Shown here: positions 10,279 through 20,411 of the stretch, one piece after another
Layout: the number at the start of each line of letters is the position of its first letter
How positions within the stretch are numbered: the stretch's first letter is position 1
Source: Trichomonas tenax
Lineage: Eukaryota; Parabasalia; Trichomonadida; Trichomonadidae
Length of the DNA: 59,801 bases
Assembly (NCBI GenBank): GCA_023091735.1
Contig: JALKBU010000217.1
Coordinates: forward strand, 1 to 59,801
Direction of reading: 5' to 3'
The notes under the pieces: model-generated
Database searches by the model: none
Told to the model about the DNA's origin: nothing
What the model saw: the letters and a program-made list of their open reading frames with translations, nothing else
Translations under genes and position numbers: made by a program

Positions 10279-11511
10279 TTAGATGAGCTTCTCGCCTCTG
10301 GCAGCAGCGACGGCCTTGATACCAGCATCTGTAAGGTTGTCAGCTGGGATGATTGGGAGGCCGGACTCGCGGAGGAGCTTCTTGCCTGCATCGACGTTTG
10401 TACCCTCGAGGCGGACGACAAGTGGGACCTTGATGCCAACCTTCTTGAAGGCAGCAATGACACCAGCAGCGACCATATCGCAACGAACGATACCACCGAA
10501 GATGTTGACAAGGATAGCCTTGACGTGCTTCTGAGAGGAGATGATCACGAAGCCCTCTGTAACAGCAGCCTCGGAAGCACCACCACCAAGGTCGAGGAAG
10601 TTAGCTGGCTCACCACCAGCGAGTTTGATAACATCCATTGTAGCCATAGCGAGGCCAGCGCCGTTAACGAGGCAAGCGACGTTACCATCGAGTGGGACGT
10701 AGTTAAGACCGTACTTCTCAGCGCGGATTTCGAGTGGGTTGACTTCCTTGAGGTCACGGTAGCCGAAGATCTGCTTCTGGCGGTAGTGAGCAGAGTCATC
10801 GAAGTTGAACTTGGAGTCGACTGTGATGATGCGGCCATCTGTTGTTTCGGCGAGTGGGTTGACTTCGACCTGTGTAGCATCAGTGCCGACGAAGAGCTTC
10901 CAAAGCTTCTGCATTTCGACAACACCATTCTGGAAAGCGGCGCCCTTGAGGCCGAGCTTTGTGGAGATTTCCTTAGCAACCTCTTCTGTGATGCCCTCAA
11001 CACCATCAAGGACGAACTTGTGGATCTTCTCTGGTGTCTTGTGAGCAACCTCTTCGATCTCAACACCACCCTCTGTGGAAGCGATGACGACTGGGGACTG
11101 TGTCTGGCGGTCGAGAAGGATAGCGAAGTAGAGTTCGCGCTTAACCTCGACTGGGTCAGAGAGCATAACAGCCTGGCAAAGGAGACCATCAGCGCCAGTC
11201 TGCTTTGTGACGAGGTGGTGGCCAAGCATCTCCTTAGCGATCTTAGAGGCCTCTTCAGCGGACTTAACGAAGTGGACGCCAGACTTGAAGCCTGTCTCCT
11301 TCCAATGGCCCTTGCCACGGCCACCGCAGTAGACCTGAGCCTTGATGACGGCGGCTGGGAGGTTCATCTTCTTGAATGCAGCGGCGGCCTCCTCTGGTGT
11401 GCGAGCGACGAGGTTGATGCCGGCGGCAACGTTGAATTTAGCGCAGATTTCCTTGGACTGCCATTCGAGGATGTTGAAGTTACGGGCAAAGCCTGCAGAT
11501 GCAGAAAGCAT
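10279..11511 (-). CDS. Succinyl-CoA synthetase (succinate thiokinase) beta subunit, hydrogenosomal
   Basis: A 410-residue ATP-grasp subunit that, with the alpha subunit, makes ATP or GTP from succinyl-CoA by substrate-level phosphorylation; in trichomonads this is the energy-yielding step of the hydrogenosome. The protein begins MLSASAGFARNFNILEW. The first ~10 residues, ending in ARN, look like the short cleaved hydrogenosomal presequence, and the mature enzyme begins near FNILEW. Family landmarks are YCGGRGKGHWKETGFKSG (ATP-grasp), TQVEVNPLAE (metal ligands), CLVNGAGLAMATMD, NFLDLGGGA and LVNIFGGIVRCD. Length is normal. The gene is GC-rich at third positions, consistent with high expression, and an Inr lies 11 bp before the ATG. 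Confidence 0.97.
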   Translation of the reverse strand: MLSASAGFARNFNILEWQSKEICAKFNVAAGINLVARTPEEAAAAFKKMNLPAAVIKAQVYCGGRGKGHWKETGFKSGVHFVKSAEEASKIAKEMLGHHLVTKQTGADGLLCQAVMLSDPVEVKRELYFAILLDRQTQSPVVIASTEGGVEIEEVAHKTPEKIHKFVLDGVEGITEEVAKEISTKLGLKGAAFQNGVVEMQKLWKLFVGTDATQVEVNPLAETTDGRIITVDSKFNFDDSAHYRQKQIFGYRDLKEVNPLEIRAEKYGLNYVPLDGNVACLVNGAGLAMATMDVIKLAGGEPANFLDLGGGASEAAVTEGFVIISSQKHVKAILVNIFGGIVRCDMVAAGVIAAFKKVGIKVPLVVRLEGTNVDAGKKLLRESGLPIIPADNLTDAGIKAVAAARGEKLI

Positions 11512-11517
11512 TAATGT

Positions 11518-11524
11518 GAAGTGA
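11518..11524 (-). promoter_or_regulatory. Initiator-like TCACTTC before succinyl-CoA synthetase beta
   Basis: TCACTTC on the minus strand fits the trichomonad Inr. Its A lies 11 bases upstream of the ATG at 11511, giving the expected very short 5' UTR. Confidence 0.7.
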
Positions 11525-11989
11525 TCATTGAAAGCCGCTGAGCATTCAAATTTGAGGGCTAATTGTTAACTCGAAAAAAAGTTCTCCAATCTCAGCGGAG
11601 AAAAGATGCCGGCGACGGACAATTTGTAGTTTTTTAGACTCTATATACTATGCAGAGGCTGTTTCACGCAGGCACAAATGGAAAAAACTTTCACTAAAAA
11701 GTGACAGAGAAATGTGATGGGTGTTTTCAATCATCGTCCACCTTACAAATGTGCGTTTCGAACTTTTCGCAAGGGATGGACGCAGAGCACACCGTAGTGC
11801 GGTTCAGACATGTATGTTACACTGGTCCCCTGCGTTGTTTCTCCGAGAACCGAATTGGATTAACAGGCATTCGGTTTCTTCAACTAATATCTATGATATG
11901 TGTTCTCCACACTGTGCTGTGCATAAATATGTCTGTGTTGTCCTCTGATGTTGAGTTTTTGTTGGAAATAATATCGAATTTAAAAAATA
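11525..11989. other. Spacer between succinyl-CoA synthetase and the membrane glycoprotein gene
   Basis: About 465 bp without a gene I can support. The short palindromic stretch TTTCACTAAAAAGTGAC lies near 11690. A plus-strand open frame (11701-12129) begins at GTG and runs into the 3' end of the opposite gene, with no recognisable domain, so I do not call it. Confidence 0.5.
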
Positions 11990-14974
11990 TTATTTGGATG
12001 AGAGCAGTGGCTCAAGGTATGGATTTGATGTGGGAACTTCTGATTCCAAATATGGACTCCGCGTGTATCGCTCACCAGAATCACGCTCAACTTCATGCGC
12101 ACCGCCGTCTGAGAAGTGGTCGAGAGTGATAATGTCGTGGTCGCTGTTGTAGACATCATCGCCGAAACCGGGGCTGTTCGGTGTGTAGTTTACGTATTCT
12201 GGGTCGACGTGGCTCTCTTCTTCGGGCTCTTGAGGATGCGCACACTTAGCCGTTGAGTGGAACAGGAAACTCGCAAAGGCGAATAAAATTAAAATTGCGA
12301 CCATCGAGATAAGAACGAAATAGACAATCTTCTGTATCGTTTTCAGGACATCATCATCACCAATAATCTTGTTGTTAGTGAAAACGAAGGCTTTATCGGT
12401 AATATTGAAAGTAGTCGTCAAGTTCATATTGTAGTCAAGCGTCTGATTGAAGCTTTGGTTGACGAATAGGTAGTTGCTCATGTCTGTGTAGCTGGCGGAG
12501 ATGATGACAACTGACTTTCCGTGCGTATTTGCGAGAGAATTGCGAAGCAACATCATTGTCTTGAACGCTTCGTCGGGAATAAAACCATAAGCATAGTCAG
12601 AGCCATAGAAGTTGGATTCTATATCAAAGTTCATTCTTGTTGGAGACAAGAAAACATAGCAGAAATTAACGTTAGGTGCAAATGTAAAGTTGCGGGCGGC
12701 ACCAGAAAGAGGTCTGGTTATCAGGAAGTACGCGCTGGGATCGTTAGAAACGGCTATTTTATGGCATGAGATCGGATTTGAAATCAATACAACAATATTG
12801 TAATACAAAACAGGCTCTGGAGTAGAAACTACAACTCTACCTCCACTTGGGAAGAATGCTCCGTAGCTGAAGTTTTCATATGTCAAATCTCCGACAAAAT
12901 TTCCGTATAAATCGTATGCAGTTCCATTAAACTGCTTGTTATGAATTGCAAAGATAGAGAAACTTCCTGTTATTTCTATCTCTACATCGAGATTGTACGA
13001 GAACAAAGCAACATCGGCAAATCTGTGACTCATATATATTTTGCTTTCTTTAAACGTTTCATTCTCTGTTATCATTCTATAAGTATGTCCAGACAGATAA
13101 TCTCTAGAAATTCCTTCTATTTTTGACGCGTTATGCGAAATTTTGATGAAATTCGTTTTTGTGTTTGAGATAGACTGATAATTGAGTGCGAAAAAGCTGC
13201 ACATGAAATTAGCGTTCATTTTTCCTGTATGTGCAGGGAAAAGTCCGAATGGAATCTTTGGATATCCATGAAACAAAATCTTATCTCCGGAATTATCCAA
13301 ATTGGAAACGACAGTAATATTGCTGAACGAATCCGATGCAAATACGTATAGTATTGAGTCTGATTCACGCAAAAGCATGTTCCTTGATGAATTATGAAGG
13401 GGAGAACAGATGCTAAAATTTTCTGCTTTTGTGGTAAAGAATATTCTGCTGTAGTTGTTCGGAAATGCAGTGAATAGAACGTTGTAAACGGGTTCAGTTG
13501 TGTTTTTATAAATCACAATCTGTCCTGTTGAATTTCCAAAATCAAACAAACCATAAATATCAAATTCTGTGTTATTAACATTAGCTGCAACTTTTGCTTC
13601 GTTTGTGTCATGCATATAGAATGACATTGGCACATTGATATTCAAGATTAATTTCTGTCCATTCAATAACTCGATAGTTCTGTGAGTAAATGTGGTCAAA
13701 TTTAGTATAAGAGGTGATAGTGGATCTCTTAAATTGCCCTGTTCCAAAAATCGCGGAGTTTCTATTGGCGGATATCTGCAGAAGTAAACTAAGTCTGACG
13801 GCTGCAAGAAATTGAATGTCATGTTCACATCGCCCATTGCACTGGCCTCGTAAACAATGAGAGCCGTCTGAAGTGGGGTTTGCTTCAAACGAGAAATAGC
13901 AATTTTGTTTGATGGTAAATATATATCGTACCACATCTCTGTGGTGTCGCAGACGGTGAATTCTGATTTGGAAGTGACGAAAATGCATAAACTTTGTGTT
14001 GTATTTGGAATGTTAATATTTTCTGTTGAATTTTCTGAAATGAATACTGTACTTTCGCAATCTATTGATTCAAGAGTGTGTGCCGTAAAGGAAACTGTTG
14101 AGTTTTGAGCTTTCTTGAAAATCAAATATCCTTCTTCTTTTCCAAAAGAAAAAAGTGGTATCTGAGTTGCGACATTGCGTATTATGGAGTTCCCTGTGAC
14201 GATATCAACGCTACTCATGTCAGATCTGAAGAAGATTGTTGTCTTTTTTGGACAATAAACTGTCAATTGAGAGAAAAGAAGCATTTTTATATTGACATCG
14301 TAGACATGATCCACTAAATTCATGAAACGCTGTCCATTCATCACTGTCACTGCGATCCCTGGAATAAATTCTGTGTGGAACGTTTTCACGAGTTGATCTT
14401 GATAAGGGAGACTTGGAATAACAGTCAAATATGATGTCAATGGTGCTTTGTATATTTTAACAATGAATAATCGAAAATACTCTACTTTATTATATATTGT
14501 GAGATTTTGTGAAATTGTGTATGAATTTATGTTCGGATTTGCGAAAATGAAGCATGTCGTGATGTCGTTGAAGAAATGGTAGCTTGAATCACTATAAGGA
14601 GAATGATTAATGCTGAATTCTCCAGTTTGGTGTGTAGATACTACGTATTTCGCGCACTCTGTGATATTATTTGCTGAATCGTGGAAGATTATTGAAATAT
14701 ATAAAAGATCTAAATTTCCTGTTTTTGATATTACAACATTTCCCTTTTTATCATGGATGTGAAAGAAGGAATCCGAGTTTGGAATGATGCTACTGATATA
14801 TACTTGGTTGTTATCGAAGAATTCTGCTGTAAAATTTGCTTTGTTGTGTATTATAATTGTCGTATCGGGTTTATCGACCGGAATTGTGCAACTCATAGCA
14901 TCGTGCATGTCCTCTGTGTACGTTCCTGGCGATGTATACTTTAGGATCTTCAAAAAACAAACAAATACAAACAT
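11990..14974 (-). CDS. Large single-pass membrane glycoprotein, unassigned
   Basis: A 994-residue protein with a weakly hydrophobic N-terminus (MFVFVCFLKILKY) that may be a signal peptide. A very long ectodomain follows, rich in Asn, Ser and Thr with dozens of N-glycosylation sequons. One strong transmembrane helix sits near residues 881-903 (FVLISMVAILILFAF), followed by a ~90-residue acidic cytoplasmic tail. The tail holds several tyrosines (YVNYTP, DDVYNSDHD) and a repeated motif, SPYLE then NPYLE. No known domain is visible in the ectodomain. The architecture suggests a surface receptor or adhesin-like protein, but this is inference. The ATG overlaps by one base the terminal stop of the adjacent pseudogene. 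Confidence 0.75.
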   Translation of the reverse strand: MFVFVCFLKILKYTSPGTYTEDMHDAMSCTIPVDKPDTTIIIHNKANFTAEFFDNNQVYISSIIPNSDSFFHIHDKKGNVVISKTGNLDLLYISIIFHDSANNITECAKYVVSTHQTGEFSINHSPYSDSSYHFFNDITTCFIFANPNINSYTISQNLTIYNKVEYFRLFIVKIYKAPLTSYLTVIPSLPYQDQLVKTFHTEFIPGIAVTVMNGQRFMNLVDHVYDVNIKMLLFSQLTVYCPKKTTIFFRSDMSSVDIVTGNSIIRNVATQIPLFSFGKEEGYLIFKKAQNSTVSFTAHTLESIDCESTVFISENSTENINIPNTTQSLCIFVTSKSEFTVCDTTEMWYDIYLPSNKIAISRLKQTPLQTALIVYEASAMGDVNMTFNFLQPSDLVYFCRYPPIETPRFLEQGNLRDPLSPLILNLTTFTHRTIELLNGQKLILNINVPMSFYMHDTNEAKVAANVNNTEFDIYGLFDFGNSTGQIVIYKNTTEPVYNVLFTAFPNNYSRIFFTTKAENFSICSPLHNSSRNMLLRESDSILYVFASDSFSNITVVSNLDNSGDKILFHGYPKIPFGLFPAHTGKMNANFMCSFFALNYQSISNTKTNFIKISHNASKIEGISRDYLSGHTYRMITENETFKESKIYMSHRFADVALFSYNLDVEIEITGSFSIFAIHNKQFNGTAYDLYGNFVGDLTYENFSYGAFFPSGGRVVVSTPEPVLYYNIVVLISNPISCHKIAVSNDPSAYFLITRPLSGAARNFTFAPNVNFCYVFLSPTRMNFDIESNFYGSDYAYGFIPDEAFKTMMLLRNSLANTHGKSVVIISASYTDMSNYLFVNQSFNQTLDYNMNLTTTFNITDKAFVFTNNKIIGDDDVLKTIQKIVYFVLISMVAILILFAFASFLFHSTAKCAHPQEPEEESHVDPEYVNYTPNSPGFGDDVYNSDHDIITLDHFSDGGAHEVERDSGERYTRSPYLESEVPTSNPYLEPLLSSK

Positions 14975-16347
14975 TAAAAAAGTGCCAATATTTTTAAATC
15001 ATATCCAAAGAGTTCGATTCTTGAGAGGACTAAGTCGTCGTCGCCGCCGCCGTACGTGTTCGGCCCAGTCTGCCTCACTCTGACAGACTTGACCTCGTAG
15101 TCATTCTTTGAGACAGGGAAGGATATCGGCGACTTGTTGAGTGCTTTTCCGCTGACGCTGTCGATTGCGACCCAGTGCTTGTTCACCATGACTTCCAAGA
15201 CCCAGCTCTGCATCTGGTTGTAGTCGTGATCACAGCGCCCTTGCAGTGTGTATCCAGTCAGCTTGGCGTGCATCGTCTTGAAGTCAACTCTGACCCATGA
15301 GTTTGATTCGTTGTGAGTACAAAAGTTTGTGTTGTTGCTCTTTTTAACGAGCAGCGATATGAAACCTGTATTTTTGGAGGATGAGCTGAGTGTTACTTTG
15401 CCTTTGAGGATGGGCATCGATCCGAAGATTCCACCCGTTAACAAATCGTCTGACGCCGGTTTGCATTAGTGTGCTTCACTCGATTTCTTCCTTTTCACTG
15501 ATCTTGGCGCTTGGGTGACTTCGTCTGTGATCGGATTCTCGACGATGAGGTCATCGTGCAGAAGGACGTTCGGAACAACGTGTTTTTCTCTCTTTGGCGA
15601 TCTCGGAGTTGCGCTGGATGAACGAGAAAACCTTCCGCATATTGACTTCTATATTGTCTCGTTTATGTTGCGTATATTGCATGAATAGACGAAGAGCTTC
15701 ATCTCTGCATCGGAGAGCTCTTTGAATTTTACTAAATCGTATAATTTGAAATATGATTCACCGCAATCTCAGACAGTATTGTAAATAAATGTGAAAAGTT
15801 TGCTTTCTGTGAGTATCTGTAGATTTTCGTCGCTAATTATTCTGTATAAAATGTATAGGTCCAAAGTTTGCAAGGATTTCTCTTCAATATCGAAGAACCT
15901 CTCTGCGATGAATGATACATCATTGTCAACATTCATTTTTGCCTTGATTTTAGATCTAATTGTGCGAATTGCGTTTTCAAGTGTAATTGGAGATTTAAAA
16001 ACTAATTCATAATTCTTTTTGAGACATATTTCGATCAGCTCGTTGTTTTCCAGTTCCCTAGCGAAGCTGAACAGCGTGTCGATATTTTTATCAGTAATAT
16101 AAATTTGATTTCCTGATGCGAGCTTTATTATTTCATCATAAACCTTGTTGCTGTCGCTCGTTTTGAGCGTCAGAGTCAAGTTTGTCGCGTTGTCTTTCAC
16201 GATTATGAATTCTCTGGGAGACAAGAAGACGGCGAGGGACCGCGGCATGACGTACTTTGCGCCTCCGACGATGAACGTGAAGTATTCAACTGACGAAAGC
16301 ATGTCTACGTACAACAGACCGGAAGAAGAAAGTTGGAACGGAATCAT
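14974..16347 (-). pseudogene. Broken BTB and F5/8 type C (discoidin-like) gene
   Basis: The start MIPFQLSSSGLLYVDMLSS and the following ~190 residues are the BTB-type N-terminus common in a large trichomonad family. The last ~155 codons (FGSMPILKGKVTL onward, with GRCDHDYNQMQSWVLEV) are an F5/8 type C-like sandwich. Both halves lie in one frame, but that frame is cut by stops at 15769-15771 (TGA), 15649-15651 (TAG) and 15466-15468 (TAA). Between the first two, another frame carries MRKVFSFIQRNSEIAKE, so a pair of compensating shifts is likely as well. The intact family would give one protein of about 450 residues. The gene is almost certainly dead, although the outer halves are well preserved, so loss looks recent. 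Confidence 0.85.
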
Positions 16348-16702
16348 ACGATTATTCTGCGTCTATCGGCTCCACAACAGATTTATTCTTATACAATGTG
16401 GCTTGCTTTATGATGTTGTAGCAAAACTTTACATTTTGTAAACTTTCTCACAGTTCCATAATCGTCGCCCTCTCAAAATCAATAGAACAACCTTCTTCAT
16501 TCACAATACTCTCTCTTATTGCAGCACCCTCTACAACAGCAAATGTGGACTGCAGGAGCAATATTTATGTCTGCAGACTGTTTATAATGATTGAATTTTT
16601 TGTGGTTCATGAAAGTTGTTGGTGAATGTAAACTATTCAAAGTTGTACTTCGAAAAGTGTCAAGGATTGTCAGTTTTTTGAATTTGGACGATATAGAAAA
16701 AA
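16348..16702. other. Spacer between divergent genes
   Basis: About 355 bp of AT-rich DNA between the start of the BTB pseudogene (minus) and the secreted-protein gene (plus). I see no gene, repeat or convincing Inr in it. Confidence 0.5.
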
Positions 16703-17296
16703 ATGCTGTTTTTCCTATTTGCTTCTTCTTGCTTCTGTAAGTCTGACATTATCTCGCTGATCTTCACAGTTCTTTTCAGCGGCGGAAAAGAGCTCAGCGT
16801 CATCAACAACCTCGCTAATGCTATCACACATGGAAGATCTGGAACGGGAAAGACTGTCCCGGCGGGCCCAGGTGTATTTGAGGAAATCAGAGAGTCCGAC
16901 AAGTACAAGTCGTACATGATGGGCAATGCCTCAATTGCTGCAAATTTGATCAAACAAGAAGTTATGTTGAGGTATGAGACTAATCCATCAGGCACATTCG
17001 AGTACACAGCTGGATTCCCGCAGCCTGTTTGCTTCCAGTGTGACACAATGGGCAACTTCTGCGGAAGAATGAAATTTGTTGCCACATATAAGAAAGACGA
17101 GTGCAAGACAACAGTCAAGGCCACATCTTTCTATTTCGGCGTTGATCCATGGGATTTCGTTCCAAACAAAGGTTATTCTGATTCCGATAACTTTTGGAGA
17201 GAAACACTTCCAGGCAAGTTAGTCAACCTCCGCGGAAACTTCAAGGTCTATGACATCACATATAACATCTCCGAAAACTATAACTTCGAATTTTAA
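16703..17296 (+). CDS. Small putative secreted protein, unassigned
   Basis: A 197-residue protein beginning with a hydrophobic stretch (MLFFLFASSCFC) followed by Lys, a plausible signal peptide. The middle contains AITHGRSGTGKTVPAGPGVF, which looks P-loop-like (GRSGTGKT) but lacks the rest of any NTPase fold. Four cysteines sit in the C-terminal half (VCFQCDTMGNFCG and DEC), and a conserved-looking FYFGVDPWDF precedes a basic, aromatic end. I recognise no family. It may be a secreted effector-like or hydrolase-like protein, but there is no evidence for a function. It stands alone between a pseudogene and gene-poor DNA. Confidence 0.6.
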   Translation: MLFFLFASSCFCKSDIISLIFTVLFSGGKELSVINNLANAITHGRSGTGKTVPAGPGVFEEIRESDKYKSYMMGNASIAANLIKQEVMLRYETNPSGTFEYTAGFPQPVCFQCDTMGNFCGRMKFVATYKKDECKTTVKATSFYFGVDPWDFVPNKGYSDSDNFWRETLPGKLVNLRGNFKVYDITYNISENYNFEF

Positions 17297-19151
17297 TTTC
17301 ATTAAATGATATTTATATATTCACACATAACATATATATCTAAAGCCTCCACTCTGTCAGTGGTTCCATCCAAATCTCTTAATTTGATGATTTTTTGCTA
17401 TTTTATAGTGCGTCCAAAATGTTGTCCGAGGAGTCTCAAAAAATTGAATGCTTTTCTAGTGTAAACTATTGAAAAAGCTCCGACTAGATTTTGGATGGGA
17501 AAGCATTCAATTTTTTTCAATAATATAATCGTTTAGTATTCAAATAAAAAATTAATAAAAAACCAAAAATATAGGGACTACAATAGACATATATCATTTT
17601 CCATTTTATGAAAATTTTAGAACATTTTCGTATATGAATATTTGAAGTCCTTTGCTTTACTATTTGGCGGACATCTTAAGGAGAGCATGCTCAATAATCA
17701 TATGTTCGATTCAACAAATACTTTTGGCATGTTTTCGCTAACTTTTTATGATTTGAGAATTCGAAATCTTGCTTGAAATGGTAATTAACAACCGTGGATA
17801 GGTAAGCATATTGATTTAAAGAAGATCACAGGACTAAAACCTTGAAAAATTAAGGAATTCAAGATCAAATGGTATTGAAATTTGTGCTTTTTGGGAATTC
17901 TACACTATGAGGATAATATGGTTTCATGGTGTAAATGATTTTTGGTGTTAACTATCTCCAATCGTAACGAGATAGTGATGGATCAGATGTTTAACGTACA
18001 TTATTCTAAAATGACCTGATTTTTGTTGTTCATAATCTCCAATAATTAGAAAATCTCATTCTTTGCTCAAAATTAATGAAACATAAAATTTTCAAATTTT
18101 GTCAAGATGAAACTCACCATAACTCAATTTTTGTTTTGTGGTTTTGAAATATACACAAATTAACAGATGAAAATCATGTTATTTCGTAATTTTATCAAAA
18201 AATGAAAACTTGTTTTGTGAAAAGTCATCAAATCTGGTTTTGCTCTTTTCAGTCTGACTTTCCGATAGATGTTCAAGTTGTAAAGCGCACAATTATGTAG
18301 AAGAATGAGAATTTAATTTTTTGTATTTTGAAAAAATGATTTTATAACAGCAATATGATTGCTGGGCATAGAATAAAAGATTTGTTGTCATAACATAGAA
18401 GAATCTCATACAATTTGCCTTCACTAAGTCAACATTTTATTCGATTAATGTTAATTTTGCATTTTTAGGTCAAATATCTTTCTTTAGTCAATGTAGTTTA
18501 CGTTTATCATGTTATTTTCTCATTTTATTACACTTTTCAAATTTCCGACGAAATATGAGGATTTTAGGCATTTAAAGTAAAAATATCGTCTCTATATTGA
18601 ATACCATTCTATATAGTGAACATTAGCAAAAATTTTTAAACTTTGAACTCAATACTGTAAACAAGATTTAATTCATGTTTTGTTAATTTGTTGGAAAATT
18701 TTTGTACGTTAAAAGTCCTCAAAAATTGAGACATTTCAGACGAAATTTTGTACGGACTATTCGTTTGATTTCATTTTTGAATGCAAAACCTGTATATTTT
18801 TATCGTTTTTGCTAGTTTAATGTATGCCTCCTCCCAAAGAGCTACAAAGATAGCCAGTTTTGTTGAGAGAAATTGTTGTTTGCTATCGTAAAGGTGATGA
18901 TTTTCATAAATGGAAGACTATATCGGCTTCTTAAAACTATAAAAAAGCAAAATCGATAGCCACACATTTTTTAAATGATTCACATTGTGAATACTCACAA
19001 AAATATACAGCATCAAAACAATGTAATTTAATTTGCCACAATAATATCACCATTTTTATTAATTTCGTTTTTAAGTCTTTTCAATGCACACAATTTAATT
19101 CTTCAGTATTATTTTATATCATAAATAGGCATAGTTTGGTCAAAATAATGG
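17297..19151. other. 1.85-kb AT-rich gene-free region
   Basis: No open frame with protein-like composition was found on either strand. The region holds one clear inverted repeat (17438-17516) and many short T- and A-runs. It probably represents decayed repeat DNA between the secreted-protein gene and the truncated transporter. Confidence 0.6.
17438..17516. repeat. 17-bp perfect inverted repeat, MITE-like
   Basis: AAAAAATTGAATGCTTT at 17438-17454 is complementary to AAAGCATTCAATTTTTT at 17500-17516, with 45 bp between. It lies in gene-free DNA. It could be the ends of a tiny non-autonomous element or a fortuitous hairpin; no target duplication is obvious. Confidence 0.6.
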
Positions 19152-20411
19152 AAAATATTCATTTTCTCAATCATTGGAGACGACATGCTGCTGAACGACT
19201 ACAAGTTCACCACTGGGTCCAATAGAGACCTCTTCTCGTTGGATAGTGATCATCTGCCTTAGTCAGGAGTCATATCGATAATCTTATGCCTTATTGCTGC
19301 AAAAGACGCAAACTTTATGGACTGGATGTTCAGCATTAGTATTATCAATGCAGTACGATCAATGCTTTTGTCTATTTTCATCAATTGCCTTGGTTCCGCA
19401 ATCTTTATCAGGACATGGCGCTTCAATTTTGGAACACAGTACGCTGACATCTTCTAGAATACCTTCGGCAAAGGTAAAATTCTCATCCACATAGTCTATA
19501 TCATTACGTTGATATACACCTGTATCAGCACTATGCAATCTATATCAGACACGTTCAAGATGCTGGTAGAGCCATGGATGCCAAGTGATAATGTGATTAC
19601 AAATGGCTATTTTGTGTATTATTTGATTGTTCCATTATTCATTATTCCATTTGTTGGAATCACTAAATTCTGCCAATACAGGTTCTACTTCATGTTCGGA
19701 AACATCGGCCTTATCCTTGTCCTTATGACAGCCGCCTATTTCTTTGCTGTATCGCTGAAGAATTACGGATTTGACCCACAAAAGAAGCTTTCTGTTGTTG
19801 GAAATGATTTCTGGGGAACTGTGGATGCATATTCATCATGGTCCGTCCTGTTTTGGGCCCAGCCATTCCTTTGAAATGTGGCAAAATTTATGCCTAAGAC
19901 GAAACAGAAACACACAGTGAGTTTGATCATTGTTTCAACTCTTATCTGTGCAGCAATCAACTGCGCTATCGCACTCCTCACTCACTTCCGTTTTTGGGGA
20001 GCTGCAGATGCAGATAACTTTTTAAGCTTCCTTGAACCTAAACACTCAATGTCAGTACTAGGAAGAATCTGGTCTTTAATGAACTGCCTCATCTCAAACT
20101 GTGGCTACGTTACACTTGCTGCAAGAGACTTAATTCAAATATTCAACAAGGATGTGACAGCATTACCTCTTCTGTTTTCAGTCTTCTTAATTATCTTCCT
20201 TTCCACTGTGCTCATTGACTACTATGATGGAAAGATCAAATTCATAATTGATATTGTTGGTAGAATTGCTTACTTGTTCATGGCGCTCATTCTCCCGCCC
20301 ATTTTATATCTGAAGGCCTTCCGTGTGAGGGATCTCTGGGGATATATTTCCATAATATACCTCATTGTCGCGTGCGCTCTAGCAGGCCTCATTATTAAGC
20401 TATATGTTTAA
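19152..20411 (+). pseudogene. Amino-acid transporter (AAAP-type) pseudogene, 5'-truncated with three in-frame stops
   Basis: One frame runs from FIFSIIGDDM to the normal-looking end ALAGLIIKLYV and encodes about nine hydrophobic segments typical of the trichomonad transmembrane amino-acid transporter family (for example YFVYYLIVPLFIIPFVGIT). The frame never shifts, but three stops interrupt it: TAG at 19260-19262, TAG at 19455-19457 and TGA at 19872-19874. The first two or three membrane segments expected in a ~430-residue permease are missing, and the frame is closed just upstream, so the 5' end is lost. Remaining segments are well preserved. All three interruptions are simple substitutions, which argues for recent inactivation. 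Confidence 0.85.

Noticed and set aside
10525..11514. 329-codon open frame antisense to succinyl-CoA synthetase
   Set aside because: It mirrors a gene with strong GC third-position bias, which removes antisense stops; the translation is Asp/Glu/Leu-rich with no domain.
11701..12129. 142-codon plus-strand frame near the glycoprotein gene's end
   Set aside because: No ATG at its start (GTG), overlaps a convincing opposite gene, and lacks domain signals.
16810..16860. P-loop NTPase in the secreted protein
   Set aside because: GRSGTGKT is isolated; no Walker B or surrounding fold and the protein probably has a signal peptide.
14974..20411. Stop-codon reassignment to explain in-frame TAA, TAG and TGA in the BTB and transporter genes
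   Set aside because: All intact genes nearby use these codons as normal terminators, and all three codons are affected; pseudogenes are simpler.
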